From an uncultured Bacillota bacterium (GTDB lineage Bacteria; Bacillota; Clostridia; Peptostreptococcales; Anaerovoracaceae), in assembly GCA_946410475.1 (NCBI GenBank), contig CAMKAM010000095.1, positions 1-5,479 on the forward strand: a stretch of DNA of 5,479 bases, written 5' to 3'. The notes beneath the pieces are model-generated. The model made no database searches. It was not told the origin of the DNA and saw nothing but the letters and a program-made list of their open reading frames with translations. A program made the position numbers and the translations under genes. This document shows positions 1 through 4,364 of this stretch, in pieces; the stretch's first letter is position 1; the number at the start of each line of letters is the position of its first letter.

Positions 1-24
1 ATTATTTTTTGAATAATCAGACGA

Positions 25-40
25 TATGCTTCTCAGCATA
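25..40. repeat. Short palindrome upstream of the DUF4428-like gene
   Basis: TATGCT (25-30) and AGCATA (35-40) are perfect 6-bp inverted arms around TCTC. The element overlaps the candidate -35 box of the gene that follows, so it could be an operator half-site pair. It is short enough to arise by chance. Another small inverted pair, ATTATT (1-6) and AATAAT (12-17), lies at the window edge and may belong to whatever is to the left. Confidence 0.4.
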
Positions 41-58
41 CTCTGCTTACTGTATAAT
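30..58 (+). promoter_or_regulatory. Candidate sigma-A type promoter of the DUF4428-like gene
   Basis: A perfect -10 box TATAAT lies at 53-58. Seventeen bases upstream is TTCTCA (30-35), which matches the TTGACA consensus at 4 of 6 positions. Transcription would start near 65, giving a leader of about 57 nt before the GTG start at 122. The -10 is convincing and the -35 is weak, so the promoter may be activator-dependent or regulated through the neighbouring palindrome and repeats. This is inferred from sequence only. Confidence 0.5.
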
Positions 59-70
59 CAAATTAAAGCC

Positions 71-105
71 GAACACCGATCATTATCTAGAACACTGATC
101 ATTAT
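71..105 (+). repeat. Tandem 16-bp direct repeat in the leader of the DUF4428-like gene
   Basis: GAACACCGATCATTAT (71-86) recurs as GAACACTGATCATTAT (90-105), with 15 of 16 bases identical and a period of 19 bp. The two copies fill the predicted leader between the transcription start and the ribosome binding site, and the second copy ends just before the SD. This placement suits a repressor operator or an RNA/translation-level control element. A simple tandem duplication is the alternative. Confidence 0.8.
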
Positions 106-114
106 AAAGGAGGT
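106..114 (+). promoter_or_regulatory. Ribosome binding site fixing the GTG start at 122
   Basis: AAAGGAGGT is a near-perfect anti-16S match, placed 7 nt before GTG at 122. It rules out the in-frame ATG at 26, which would put the promoter and SD inside the coding region. Confidence 0.9.
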
Positions 115-121
115 AAGACCC

Positions 122-784
122 GTGGGATTATTTGATAAAAAGGTAACTTGCTCCGTCTGCGGCGGCAAGGCAAAGAAAGACTATGAAGAGCTCAAGGACG
201 GGATACTGTGCAAGAAGTGCTTGAAGAATGTTTCGCCCTGGTTCTCTTTCGAACCGGAAACGACTCTGGAACAGGTCCGCGGCAACATGGAACTCAAGGA
301 GCAGATGAAGGCTGAAGAGGCCGCTTTCCCGCGCGATCTGAAATTCGGCGAGGGCCTGCAGAAACTGTATATCGACAAAGCGCAAAGAAGGTTCATGATC
401 ACCGACCTGCTGGGGCACAACCCGGATATCTACAGCCTGGACGCGATCAAAAGCTGCGAACTGAAGACACGCGAGGGCCTGCTGAATACGGACCAAGAAA
501 TGAGAACTTCTTTGAAAAGAGAGTACCTCTATACCTTCCAGGTCGTCATGACTATGGACGATCCATATGTGAAGCAGATCCCCTTCGAATTCAAGGCGAA
601 GCCCGTCATTACCGGGCCGACCCGTCTGAACGACGAAGTCCTCGAAAAAGCGAAGGATCGTTCCGAAACAACAGCGGGATTGATCGCTAACATACTCAGC
701 GGCCTGTCCCGGAAGACGATCGACACAATAGAAGCAAATACCACCGAAGGAGAAGCGATCATCGCGGAGCTGACTGCTTACTGA
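122..784 (+). CDS. DUF4428-like zinc-ribbon protein, function unknown
   Basis: A 220-aa predicted cytoplasmic protein starting at GTG, with a strong SD 7 nt upstream. The N-terminus has two CxxC pairs (C10/C13 and C30/C33) around a short basic/acidic stretch, followed by SPWFSFE. This layout resembles the DUF4428 domain found at the N-terminus of many uncharacterised Bacillota proteins and is likely to bind one zinc. Residues 45-70 are charged and probably helical. Residues 78-165 alternate hydrophobic and polar residues in a pattern that suggests a beta-rich domain (LYIDKAQRRFMITD, YLYTFQVVMTM, IPFEFKAKPVI). The C-terminal 50 residues look helical. There is no signal peptide or membrane segment. 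The gene is monocistronic here and converges with the nuclease-like gene. The DUF4428 assignment rests on motif memory, and no biochemical role can be given. Confidence 0.85.
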   Translation: MGLFDKKVTCSVCGGKAKKDYEELKDGILCKKCLKNVSPWFSFEPETTLEQVRGNMELKEQMKAEEAAFPRDLKFGEGLQKLYIDKAQRRFMITDLLGHNPDIYSLDAIKSCELKTREGLLNTDQEMRTSLKREYLYTFQVVMTMDDPYVKQIPFEFKAKPVITGPTRLNDEVLEKAKDRSETTAGLIANILSGLSRKTIDTIEANTTEGEAIIAELTAY

Positions 785-848
785 TCCTCGCCCATGTCGG
801 TAACGCCACAAACACCGCACCACACTCTGCCACTTCCGAGCGCTCTGG

Positions 849-1646
849 TTATATGAGACCGAATTCGCGAAGTCTCTGATCGACCATTCCGTGCGTAAGC
901 GGCATCTCTTTCGTTTCCCAGGTCAGGATCAGATTGTCTCCGACGACGATCCCGTTCCGCCCGAATACGACTATCCGGTCAAGATTCTCGAACACATACC
1001 CCGGATCAGCAAGCTTTCCTAGGTGCTCCCACCAAATGATCCTGCGAGTCTTCGGGTGAAGGATCTCAAAATCCGGATAATAATTCCGACCTTCGAGCCT
1101 CAGCTTCGTCTCATTTTTATATTCGAGACCATGATCGAATAGTGTATCCGCAATAAGCATCTCGCTCTTCGACCTGACATTTACGCCTCTTTTCGTTTCA
1201 TGGATACGGTCTTCCGGACGAAACGGATTCTGACATTCCGGCTTTTTCATCCACTCTCTGACGCAGATATCTTCGGGCAGATAGTACTCGCTTCCCAGCA
1301 GATCCCCATATTTGAAATCCAGCGGATGATACGGCCTGATCTTCGAAACACACTCCTCCATCGCATCCACATTCCGCCTCAGTATCGGCAGCCCGTGAAC
1401 AATAGTCTTCTTCTCCATCAGTTCCTTTATCACCTGCCGGTGCAGATCATCCAGCGGATCCAGCACTATCGACTTCTGCCTGCCACCCACACGGAATTTC
1501 TGCAAACAATAACTGTCAGCATATCTGCGGTCTAAATACAACCATCCCTCAGGTAATTTCTGCAGTCTATCCTCCATAAAGGAAACCAATTCCTTTTCAT
1601 GCCTGATTTCATCAGTAATAATTCTCTTTATTGTGTTGGAGCTCAC
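849..1646 (-). CDS. PD-(D/E)XK nuclease-like protein, stand-alone
   Basis: A 265-aa protein starting at GTG (1646) with a strong SD 7 nt away. Residues 1-110 are mostly charged and helical (LVSFMEDRLQKLPEGWLYL, then a basic patch around VGGRQKS). Residues 158-240 carry a pattern typical of the PD-(D/E)XK superfamily: RSKSE with E162 in a helix, YPDFEI with D192, then a hydrophobic strand ending WWEHLG with E207 and H208. The usual catalytic lysine is replaced by this EHxG arrangement, which is known in several uncharacterised nuclease-like families. The C-terminus has NLILTWETKEMPL and ends at a TAA. There is no signal peptide or membrane segment. No helicase, methyltransferase or other restriction partner is visible nearby, so a DNA-cleaving role is inferred from the fold motifs only. 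The gene has its own promoter and is not part of the lysS operon. Confidence 0.8.
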   Translation of the reverse strand: MSSNTIKRIITDEIRHEKELVSFMEDRLQKLPEGWLYLDRRYADSYCLQKFRVGGRQKSIVLDPLDDLHRQVIKELMEKKTIVHGLPILRRNVDAMEECVSKIRPYHPLDFKYGDLLGSEYYLPEDICVREWMKKPECQNPFRPEDRIHETKRGVNVRSKSEMLIADTLFDHGLEYKNETKLRLEGRNYYPDFEILHPKTRRIIWWEHLGKLADPGYVFENLDRIVVFGRNGIVVGDNLILTWETKEMPLTHGMVDQRLREFGLI

Positions 1647-1653
1647 CTCTTCG

Positions 1654-1660
1654 CCTCCTT
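1654..1660 (-). promoter_or_regulatory. Ribosome binding site fixing the GTG start of the nuclease-like gene
   Basis: On the minus strand AAGGAGG lies 7 nt before GTG at 1646-1644. No ATG in the same frame further upstream has a comparable SD, so the GTG is the likely start. Confidence 0.9.
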
Positions 1661-1713
1661 ACGATGCAGAAGCAAAGTCTGCAAGAGATATGGCGTTTTG
1701 CATATGGCAATTA

Positions 1714-1739
1714 TTACCATTTGACATATTTTACCATTT
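1714..1739 (-). repeat. 9-bp direct repeat overlapping the nuclease gene promoter
   Basis: On the minus strand AAATGGTAA occurs at 1739-1731 and again at 1722-1714, a period of 17 bp. The first copy overlaps the extended -10 box and the second covers the expected transcription start. Nearby TTGCCATATG and CGCCATATC add partial inverted matches to the ATGG core. The position is typical of a repressor operator, but no cognate regulator is present in the window. Confidence 0.6.
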
Positions 1740-1756
1740 AGTCCAGCGCTTTTCAA
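1728..1756 (-). promoter_or_regulatory. Promoter of the nuclease-like gene
   Basis: Read on the minus strand: TTGAAA (1756-1751), a 17-bp spacer, then TAAAAT (1733-1728). The -10 is preceded by TGG, forming an extended -10. Both boxes match the sigma-A consensus at 5 of 6 positions and the spacing is optimal. Transcription would begin near 1721 and leave a leader of about 75 nt before the GTG start. Confidence 0.8.
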
Positions 1757-1792
1757 GCCACTCTTTTAATAATGTAAGATGCTATATTGAAA

Positions 1793-1832
1793 TTTTCACC
1801 GCAATTTCCATATAGGGATATTGCGGTGAAAA
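1793..1832. repeat. Long palindrome, copy 1 of a paired intergenic element
   Basis: TTTTCACCGCAAT (1793-1805) and ATTGCGGTGAAAA (1820-1832) are perfect 13-bp inverted arms. After one T-T mismatch the stem continues with TCC/GGA and closes on the loop ATATAG (1810-1815). The arms begin with T and end with A, the reverse of an intrinsic terminator (A-tract, stem, U-tract). It is therefore better read as a DNA-level site, an element end or a structured RNA. Its partner lies 133 bp away. Confidence 0.9.
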
Positions 1833-1925
1833 AACTCTTCTTGCATAGCTAGTTTTTTTGCAATTTGTAATGGTTTTGGCTTATGTAAGCAAAATCCCCT
1901 CTCCGGCCCGGCTTCAACCTTAAAG
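1833..1925. other. Intergenic spacer between the two long palindromes
   Basis: No open reading frame with a plausible ribosome binding site is visible here. The spacer contains a T7 run (1853-1859), an imperfect palindrome TTTTGGCTTA-TG-TAAGCAAAA (1874-1894, one unpaired G) and a short GC-rich patch (CCGGCCCGGC, 1903-1912). Together with the flanking palindromes it forms a 173-bp unit (1793-1965) bounded by matching inverted ends. That would suit a small non-autonomous mobile element, but I see no clear target-site duplication. Confidence 0.4.
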
Positions 1926-1965
1926 TTTTCACCGCAATTTTCATATAGATAAATAGCGGTGAAAA
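1926..1965. repeat. Long palindrome, copy 2 of a paired intergenic element
   Basis: TTTTCACCGC (1926-1935) and GCGGTGAAAA (1956-1965) form perfect 10-bp arms. After an A-A mismatch there is a further ATTT/AAAT pairing. Aligned without gaps to copy 1 it is the same 40-bp length and 35 of 40 bases agree, including CATATAG in the loop. Some loop-proximal stem changes keep partial pairing. It ends about 20 bp from the lysS terminator. Confidence 0.9.
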
Positions 1966-1984
1966 ATTGCATCTTAGAAACGAA

Positions 1985-2026
1985 AGACCTGCTTCAGTCA
2001 GGCCTTTCGGCCCCTGAAGCAGGTCT
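1985..2026 (-). terminator. Rho-independent terminator of the acyl-CoA synthetase-greA-lysS transcript
   Basis: AGACCTGCTTCAG (1985-1997) pairs perfectly with CTGAAGCAGGTCT (2014-2026). Inside the stem a small internal loop is followed by GGCC/GGCC closed by GAAA on the minus strand, a stable GNRA tetraloop. On the minus strand the stem is followed by TTCGTTTCT, a modest U-rich tract. The plus side is also T-rich (ATTTCTTTCATTTT), so it could work in both directions. It lies about 190 nt past the lysS stop, with no better candidate closer. Confidence 0.8.
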
Positions 2027-2034
2027 GATTTCTT

Positions 2035-2199
2035 TCATTTTGTTATATCTACGCCTTCGCCAACCCCGCTAGTCCAGCGGTTTCTACGACTCCGCTCGCA
2101 TCCCGTTATCTGAGCAATGGCAGGGATGCTCGCTTCGCATGCATTTGCCGCTCTGCGCAAGGCGCAAACCCGTTTGCGCTGTTCTTGCGCCGAACTCAT
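2035..2199 (-). CDS. Doubtful 54-aa open reading frame between lysS and its terminator
   Basis: An ATG at 2199-2197 opens 54 codons ending at TGA (2037-2035), so the frame fills the gap between the lysS stop and the terminator. The product would be Arg- and Ala-rich, with Cys at positions 12, 21 and 34 (start MSSAQEQRKR, end EGVDITK). I do not recognise it. AAGGAG overlaps the lysS stop codon but is 13 nt from the ATG, which is longer than ideal. The DNA is dominated by short GC-rich repeats and palindromes, so the frame may simply be an open stretch in structured, untranslated DNA. It would be co-transcribed with lysS. Confidence 0.2.
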   Translation of the reverse strand: MSSAQEQRKRVCALRRAANACEASIPAIAQITGCERSRRNRWTSGVGEGVDITK

Positions 2200-2216
2200 T
2201 GCGTCGCTTTCGCTCC
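2042..2216. repeat. GC-rich region of short repeats and palindromes after lysS
   Basis: This stretch is much more GC-rich than the adjoining AT-rich intergenic DNA. It holds several inverted pairs: GCGCAAAC/GTTTGCGC (2162-2169, 2172-2179), GGCGCAA/TTGCGCC (2161-2167, 2185-2191), GCATCCC/GGGATGC (2098-2104, 2123-2129) and CCGCT/AGCGG (2066-2070, 2076-2080). Variants of GCGAAGCGAGC recur on the minus strand. In the lysS transcript it would be a highly folded 3' tail. A dispersed REP-like intergenic repeat family is a plausible origin, unproven here. Confidence 0.6.
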
Positions 2217-3761
2217 TTATTCGTTCGAGAGCGGCTTCATCGTCGGGAACAGGATCACGTCACGAATAGTCGACGAATCCGTAACCAGCATGATGACTCT
2301 GTCGATACCTATTCCCAGTCCGCCTGTCGGGGGCAGTCCTACTTCGAGGGCATTTACGAAATCCATATCCATCGGATGCGCTTCATCATCGATTCCCAGA
2401 TCCAGCTCTCTCTGCTGCTCCATGAATCTCTCGTACTGGTCGATCGGGTCATTGAGCTCGGAGAATCCGTTCGCGATCTCCCAGCCGTTGACATACGACT
2501 CGAATCTTCTCGTGATGCGCGGATCTTCCGGATCTCTCTTCGCCAGCGGCGAGATGTCTACCGGGTGTCCCATTACGTGAACAGGTCCGTCGAGGTATCC
2601 CGGAGTCTCTTCGCAGTACTCCTCGAACATTTCCGCGATCAGCTTTCCGCGTGTCATGCCCTTGACCTCGTCCTTGTCCATTCCGTATCCGATGGCTGCT
2701 TCCTGAGCCTCTTCATCAGTAACTATCTTCGAGAAGTCGACGCCTGTGATCTCGGCGACTGCTTCTGTCATATCTATCCTTCTCCACGGCGGAGTCAGGT
2801 CGAACTTCTTGCCCTGATACTCGATGACCATGCTTCCCGTTGCCTTCAGAGCGGCCTGCGAAACGACCTGCTCAGTGACCTCGATCGGCAGCTCCACATC
2901 ATGATAGGCCATGTAGCACTCCATGCCCGTGTACTCCGGATTGTGGTTCTTGTCCATTCCTTCGTTCCTGAACATCTTGCCCATCTCATAGACGCGGTCG
3001 AGTCCTCCGACTACCAGCCTCTTCAGATACAGCTCGTTCGCGATACGAAGCTTCATGTCCAGATCGAGCGTATTATGATGCGTCTCGAACGGACGCGCAT
3101 TGCCGCCGCCCGCGATAGTCGTCAGGATCGGCGTATCCACCTCGAGATATCCGAACTGGTCTTCGAGCACGCGCTTGATCTCCTTGATGATCATCGCCCT
3201 CTTCTTGAAAGTCTCCTTGACTTCCGGGTTCATGATCAGGTCTACGTATCTCTGTCTGTATCTGAGGTCAGTATCCGTAAGACCCTGCCACTTGTTCGGC
3301 AGCACCTGGATCGACTTCGAGAGCAGCACCAGTTTCGAGACCTCTACTGTGATCTCACCGCGCTGCGTCCTGAACACTTCGCCCTCGATACCGAGGATAT
3401 CGCCTATATCATATGTCTTGAACCATTTGTATTCGTCGGCCCCGATCTCATCGCGCTTGACATGGCACTGGATCCTGCCCTCGGAGTCCTGGATGTCGAT
3501 GAAGGACGCCTTGCCCATGACCCTCTTGGCCATCATCCTGCCGGCGATGGAGACCTGCTTGCCGTCCATCTCGTCAAAGTTGTCTTTGATCTGCTGCGAG
3601 TAAGCATCCACGTCCCACTTCTCGATCACGAACGGGTTCCTGCCCGCTTCCTGCAGATCTCTGAGTTTCTGTCTTCTTATCTGGCGCTGTTCGGTAAGCT
3701 CCTCTTCAGTAAGCTCCGCGACCTCGCCCTGGTTCTGGTTGTTCTTCTTTTCTTCACTCAT
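2217..3761 (-). CDS. lysS: Lysyl-tRNA synthetase, class II
   Basis: This cytoplasmic enzyme attaches lysine to tRNA-Lys using ATP. With the start at 3761 the protein has 514 aa, near the usual length of about 500. Residues 15-45 form a charged helix, and 68-150 are the OB-fold anticodon-binding domain (VSIAGRMMAKR, FIDIQDSEGRIQ). The class II catalytic core follows: motif 1 around 187-211 (dimer interface, ending VDTPIL), motif 2 with FRNEG at 264-268, WEIANGFSELNDP at 427-439, and motif 3 GLGIGIDR with R488 near the C-terminus. The start is chosen because AGAGGA lies 8 nt before ATG 3761. In-frame ATGs at 3782 and 3851 would add 7 or 30 residues but lack an SD. It follows greA in the same direction, a common pairing in Bacillota. 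No catalytic residue appears to be missing. Confidence 0.97.
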   Translation of the reverse strand: MSEEKKNNQNQGEVAELTEEELTEQRQIRRQKLRDLQEAGRNPFVIEKWDVDAYSQQIKDNFDEMDGKQVSIAGRMMAKRVMGKASFIDIQDSEGRIQCHVKRDEIGADEYKWFKTYDIGDILGIEGEVFRTQRGEITVEVSKLVLLSKSIQVLPNKWQGLTDTDLRYRQRYVDLIMNPEVKETFKKRAMIIKEIKRVLEDQFGYLEVDTPILTTIAGGGNARPFETHHNTLDLDMKLRIANELYLKRLVVGGLDRVYEMGKMFRNEGMDKNHNPEYTGMECYMAYHDVELPIEVTEQVVSQAALKATGSMVIEYQGKKFDLTPPWRRIDMTEAVAEITGVDFSKIVTDEEAQEAAIGYGMDKDEVKGMTRGKLIAEMFEEYCEETPGYLDGPVHVMGHPVDISPLAKRDPEDPRITRRFESYVNGWEIANGFSELNDPIDQYERFMEQQRELDLGIDDEAHPMDMDFVNALEVGLPPTGGLGIGIDRVIMLVTDSSTIRDVILFPTMKPLSNE

Positions 3762-3870
3762 TTTTTCGGTCCTCTTTTTCATTTTCGTATCAGTATCTGC
3801 GCGCCGCAGAGCCTCCGCATCAGCATCGGCATAAACCCTCCGCTTCAGCATAGACGGCAGCGCACGCAGC
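3762..3870 (-). other. greA-lysS intercistronic region
   Basis: This 109-nt gap has no promoter that I can recognise and contains the lysS ribosome binding site AGAGGA (3775-3770). It has a small perfect hairpin TCTGCG/CGCAGA (3796-3801, 3805-3810) and short imperfect repeats of GATGC/GATAC. The lysS frame stays open through nearly all of it, so a longer lysS N-terminus is formally possible. A 17-codon overlapping frame (ATG at about 3832, after GGAGGG) also exists, but nothing supports its translation beyond that SD-like sequence. Confidence 0.5.
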
Positions 3871-4350
3871 TTACTGCATCAGCTCAACTGCGATTATCTC
3901 GTATGTCACCTTGCCGTTCGGCAGATCGACGTCGACTACATCGCCGACTTTGTGGCCGATGAGAGCTTTTCCCACAGCCGATTCGTTCGAGATCTTGTTG
4001 GCGAAAAGGTCCGCCTCGGCAGCTACTACGAGACTGTACTCTTCCGGCGCGTCCTTTTCGGGATTCTGGATGACGACGGTCGTACCGACATTGACTATGC
4101 CCTTCGTCTGGGAACTGTAGTCGACGATCTTCGCGTTCCTCATCATATTATCGAGCTTGGCGATCCTCTCTTCGAGCTCTGCCTGCTCATTCTTCGCTGC
4201 GTCGTATTCCGCGTTCTCGGAAAGGTCACCGAATGCTCTTGCTTCCTTGAGTCTTTCCGCTACCGCTTTTCTCTCTACTGTAACGAGCTGTTCATACTCT
4301 GCCTTTACCTTTTCAAAACCTTCTTTGGTAAGCATTATTTCATCAGCCAT
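3871..4350 (-). CDS. greA: Transcription elongation factor GreA
   Basis: GreA enters the RNA polymerase secondary channel and stimulates cleavage of the backtracked transcript, rescuing arrested complexes. The 159-aa length is normal. Residues 1-77 form the antiparallel coiled coil, with the acidic tip motif GDLSENAEYDAAK (41-53); D42 and E45 correspond to the residues that coordinate the catalytic magnesium in the family. Residues 80-159 are the FKBP-like domain (VNVGTTVVIQ, ISNESAVGKALIGHKVGDVV). Most family members have SP where this protein has SA (S124-A125 in ESAVGKAL), a minor variation. AAGGAG lies 7 nt before the ATG and sits next to the stop codon of the upstream acyl-CoA synthetase, so the two genes are likely co-transcribed and possibly translationally linked. 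Confidence 0.97.
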   Translation of the reverse strand: MADEIMLTKEGFEKVKAEYEQLVTVERKAVAERLKEARAFGDLSENAEYDAAKNEQAELEERIAKLDNMMRNAKIVDYSSQTKGIVNVGTTVVIQNPEKDAPEEYSLVVAAEADLFANKISNESAVGKALIGHKVGDVVDVDLPNGKVTYEIIAVELMQ

Positions 4351-4357
4351 GTTTTAT

Positions 4358-4363
4358 CTCCTT
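4358..4363 (-). promoter_or_regulatory. greA ribosome binding site adjoining the upstream stop codon
   Basis: On the minus strand AAGGAG (4363-4358) lies 7 nt before the greA ATG and one base after the TAG (4367-4365) of the acyl-CoA synthetase gene. A ribosome terminating on the upstream gene would cover this site, a layout typical of translational coupling. Confidence 0.85.
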
Positions 4364-4364
4364 T

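Noticed and set aside
128..823. A 231-codon minus-strand open frame opposite the DUF4428-like gene
   Set aside because: The plus-strand gene has a promoter-like element, an ideal SD and a conserved Cys4 motif. The antisense product is Phe/Arg/Leu-rich without recognisable motifs.
785..848. Terminator between the convergent DUF4428-like and nuclease-like genes
   Set aside because: No stem of useful length followed by a T-run is visible on either strand in this 64-bp gap.
1633..1815. A 60-codon plus-strand frame across the nuclease gene start and promoter
   Set aside because: It overlaps the 5' end, SD and promoter of the nuclease-like gene, has no SD of its own and runs into the long palindrome.
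1793..1832. Palindrome copy 1 as a rho-independent terminator
   Set aside because: No T-tract directly follows the stem on the plus strand (it is followed by A residues), and on the minus strand only TTT follows at a position inside the promoter-proximal region of another gene. The polarity is inverted for a terminator.
1793..1965. CRISPR array
   Set aside because: There are only two palindromic copies with a 93-bp interval that does not recur, and no cas genes are in the window.
2139..3962. A 607-codon open frame on the plus strand antisense to lysS and part of greA
   Set aside because: It is a shadow of the strongly biased lysS coding sequence: it lacks a ribosome binding site, is full of Arg/Leu/His/Ser runs, resembles no protein I know, and the opposite strand encodes an intact LysRS.
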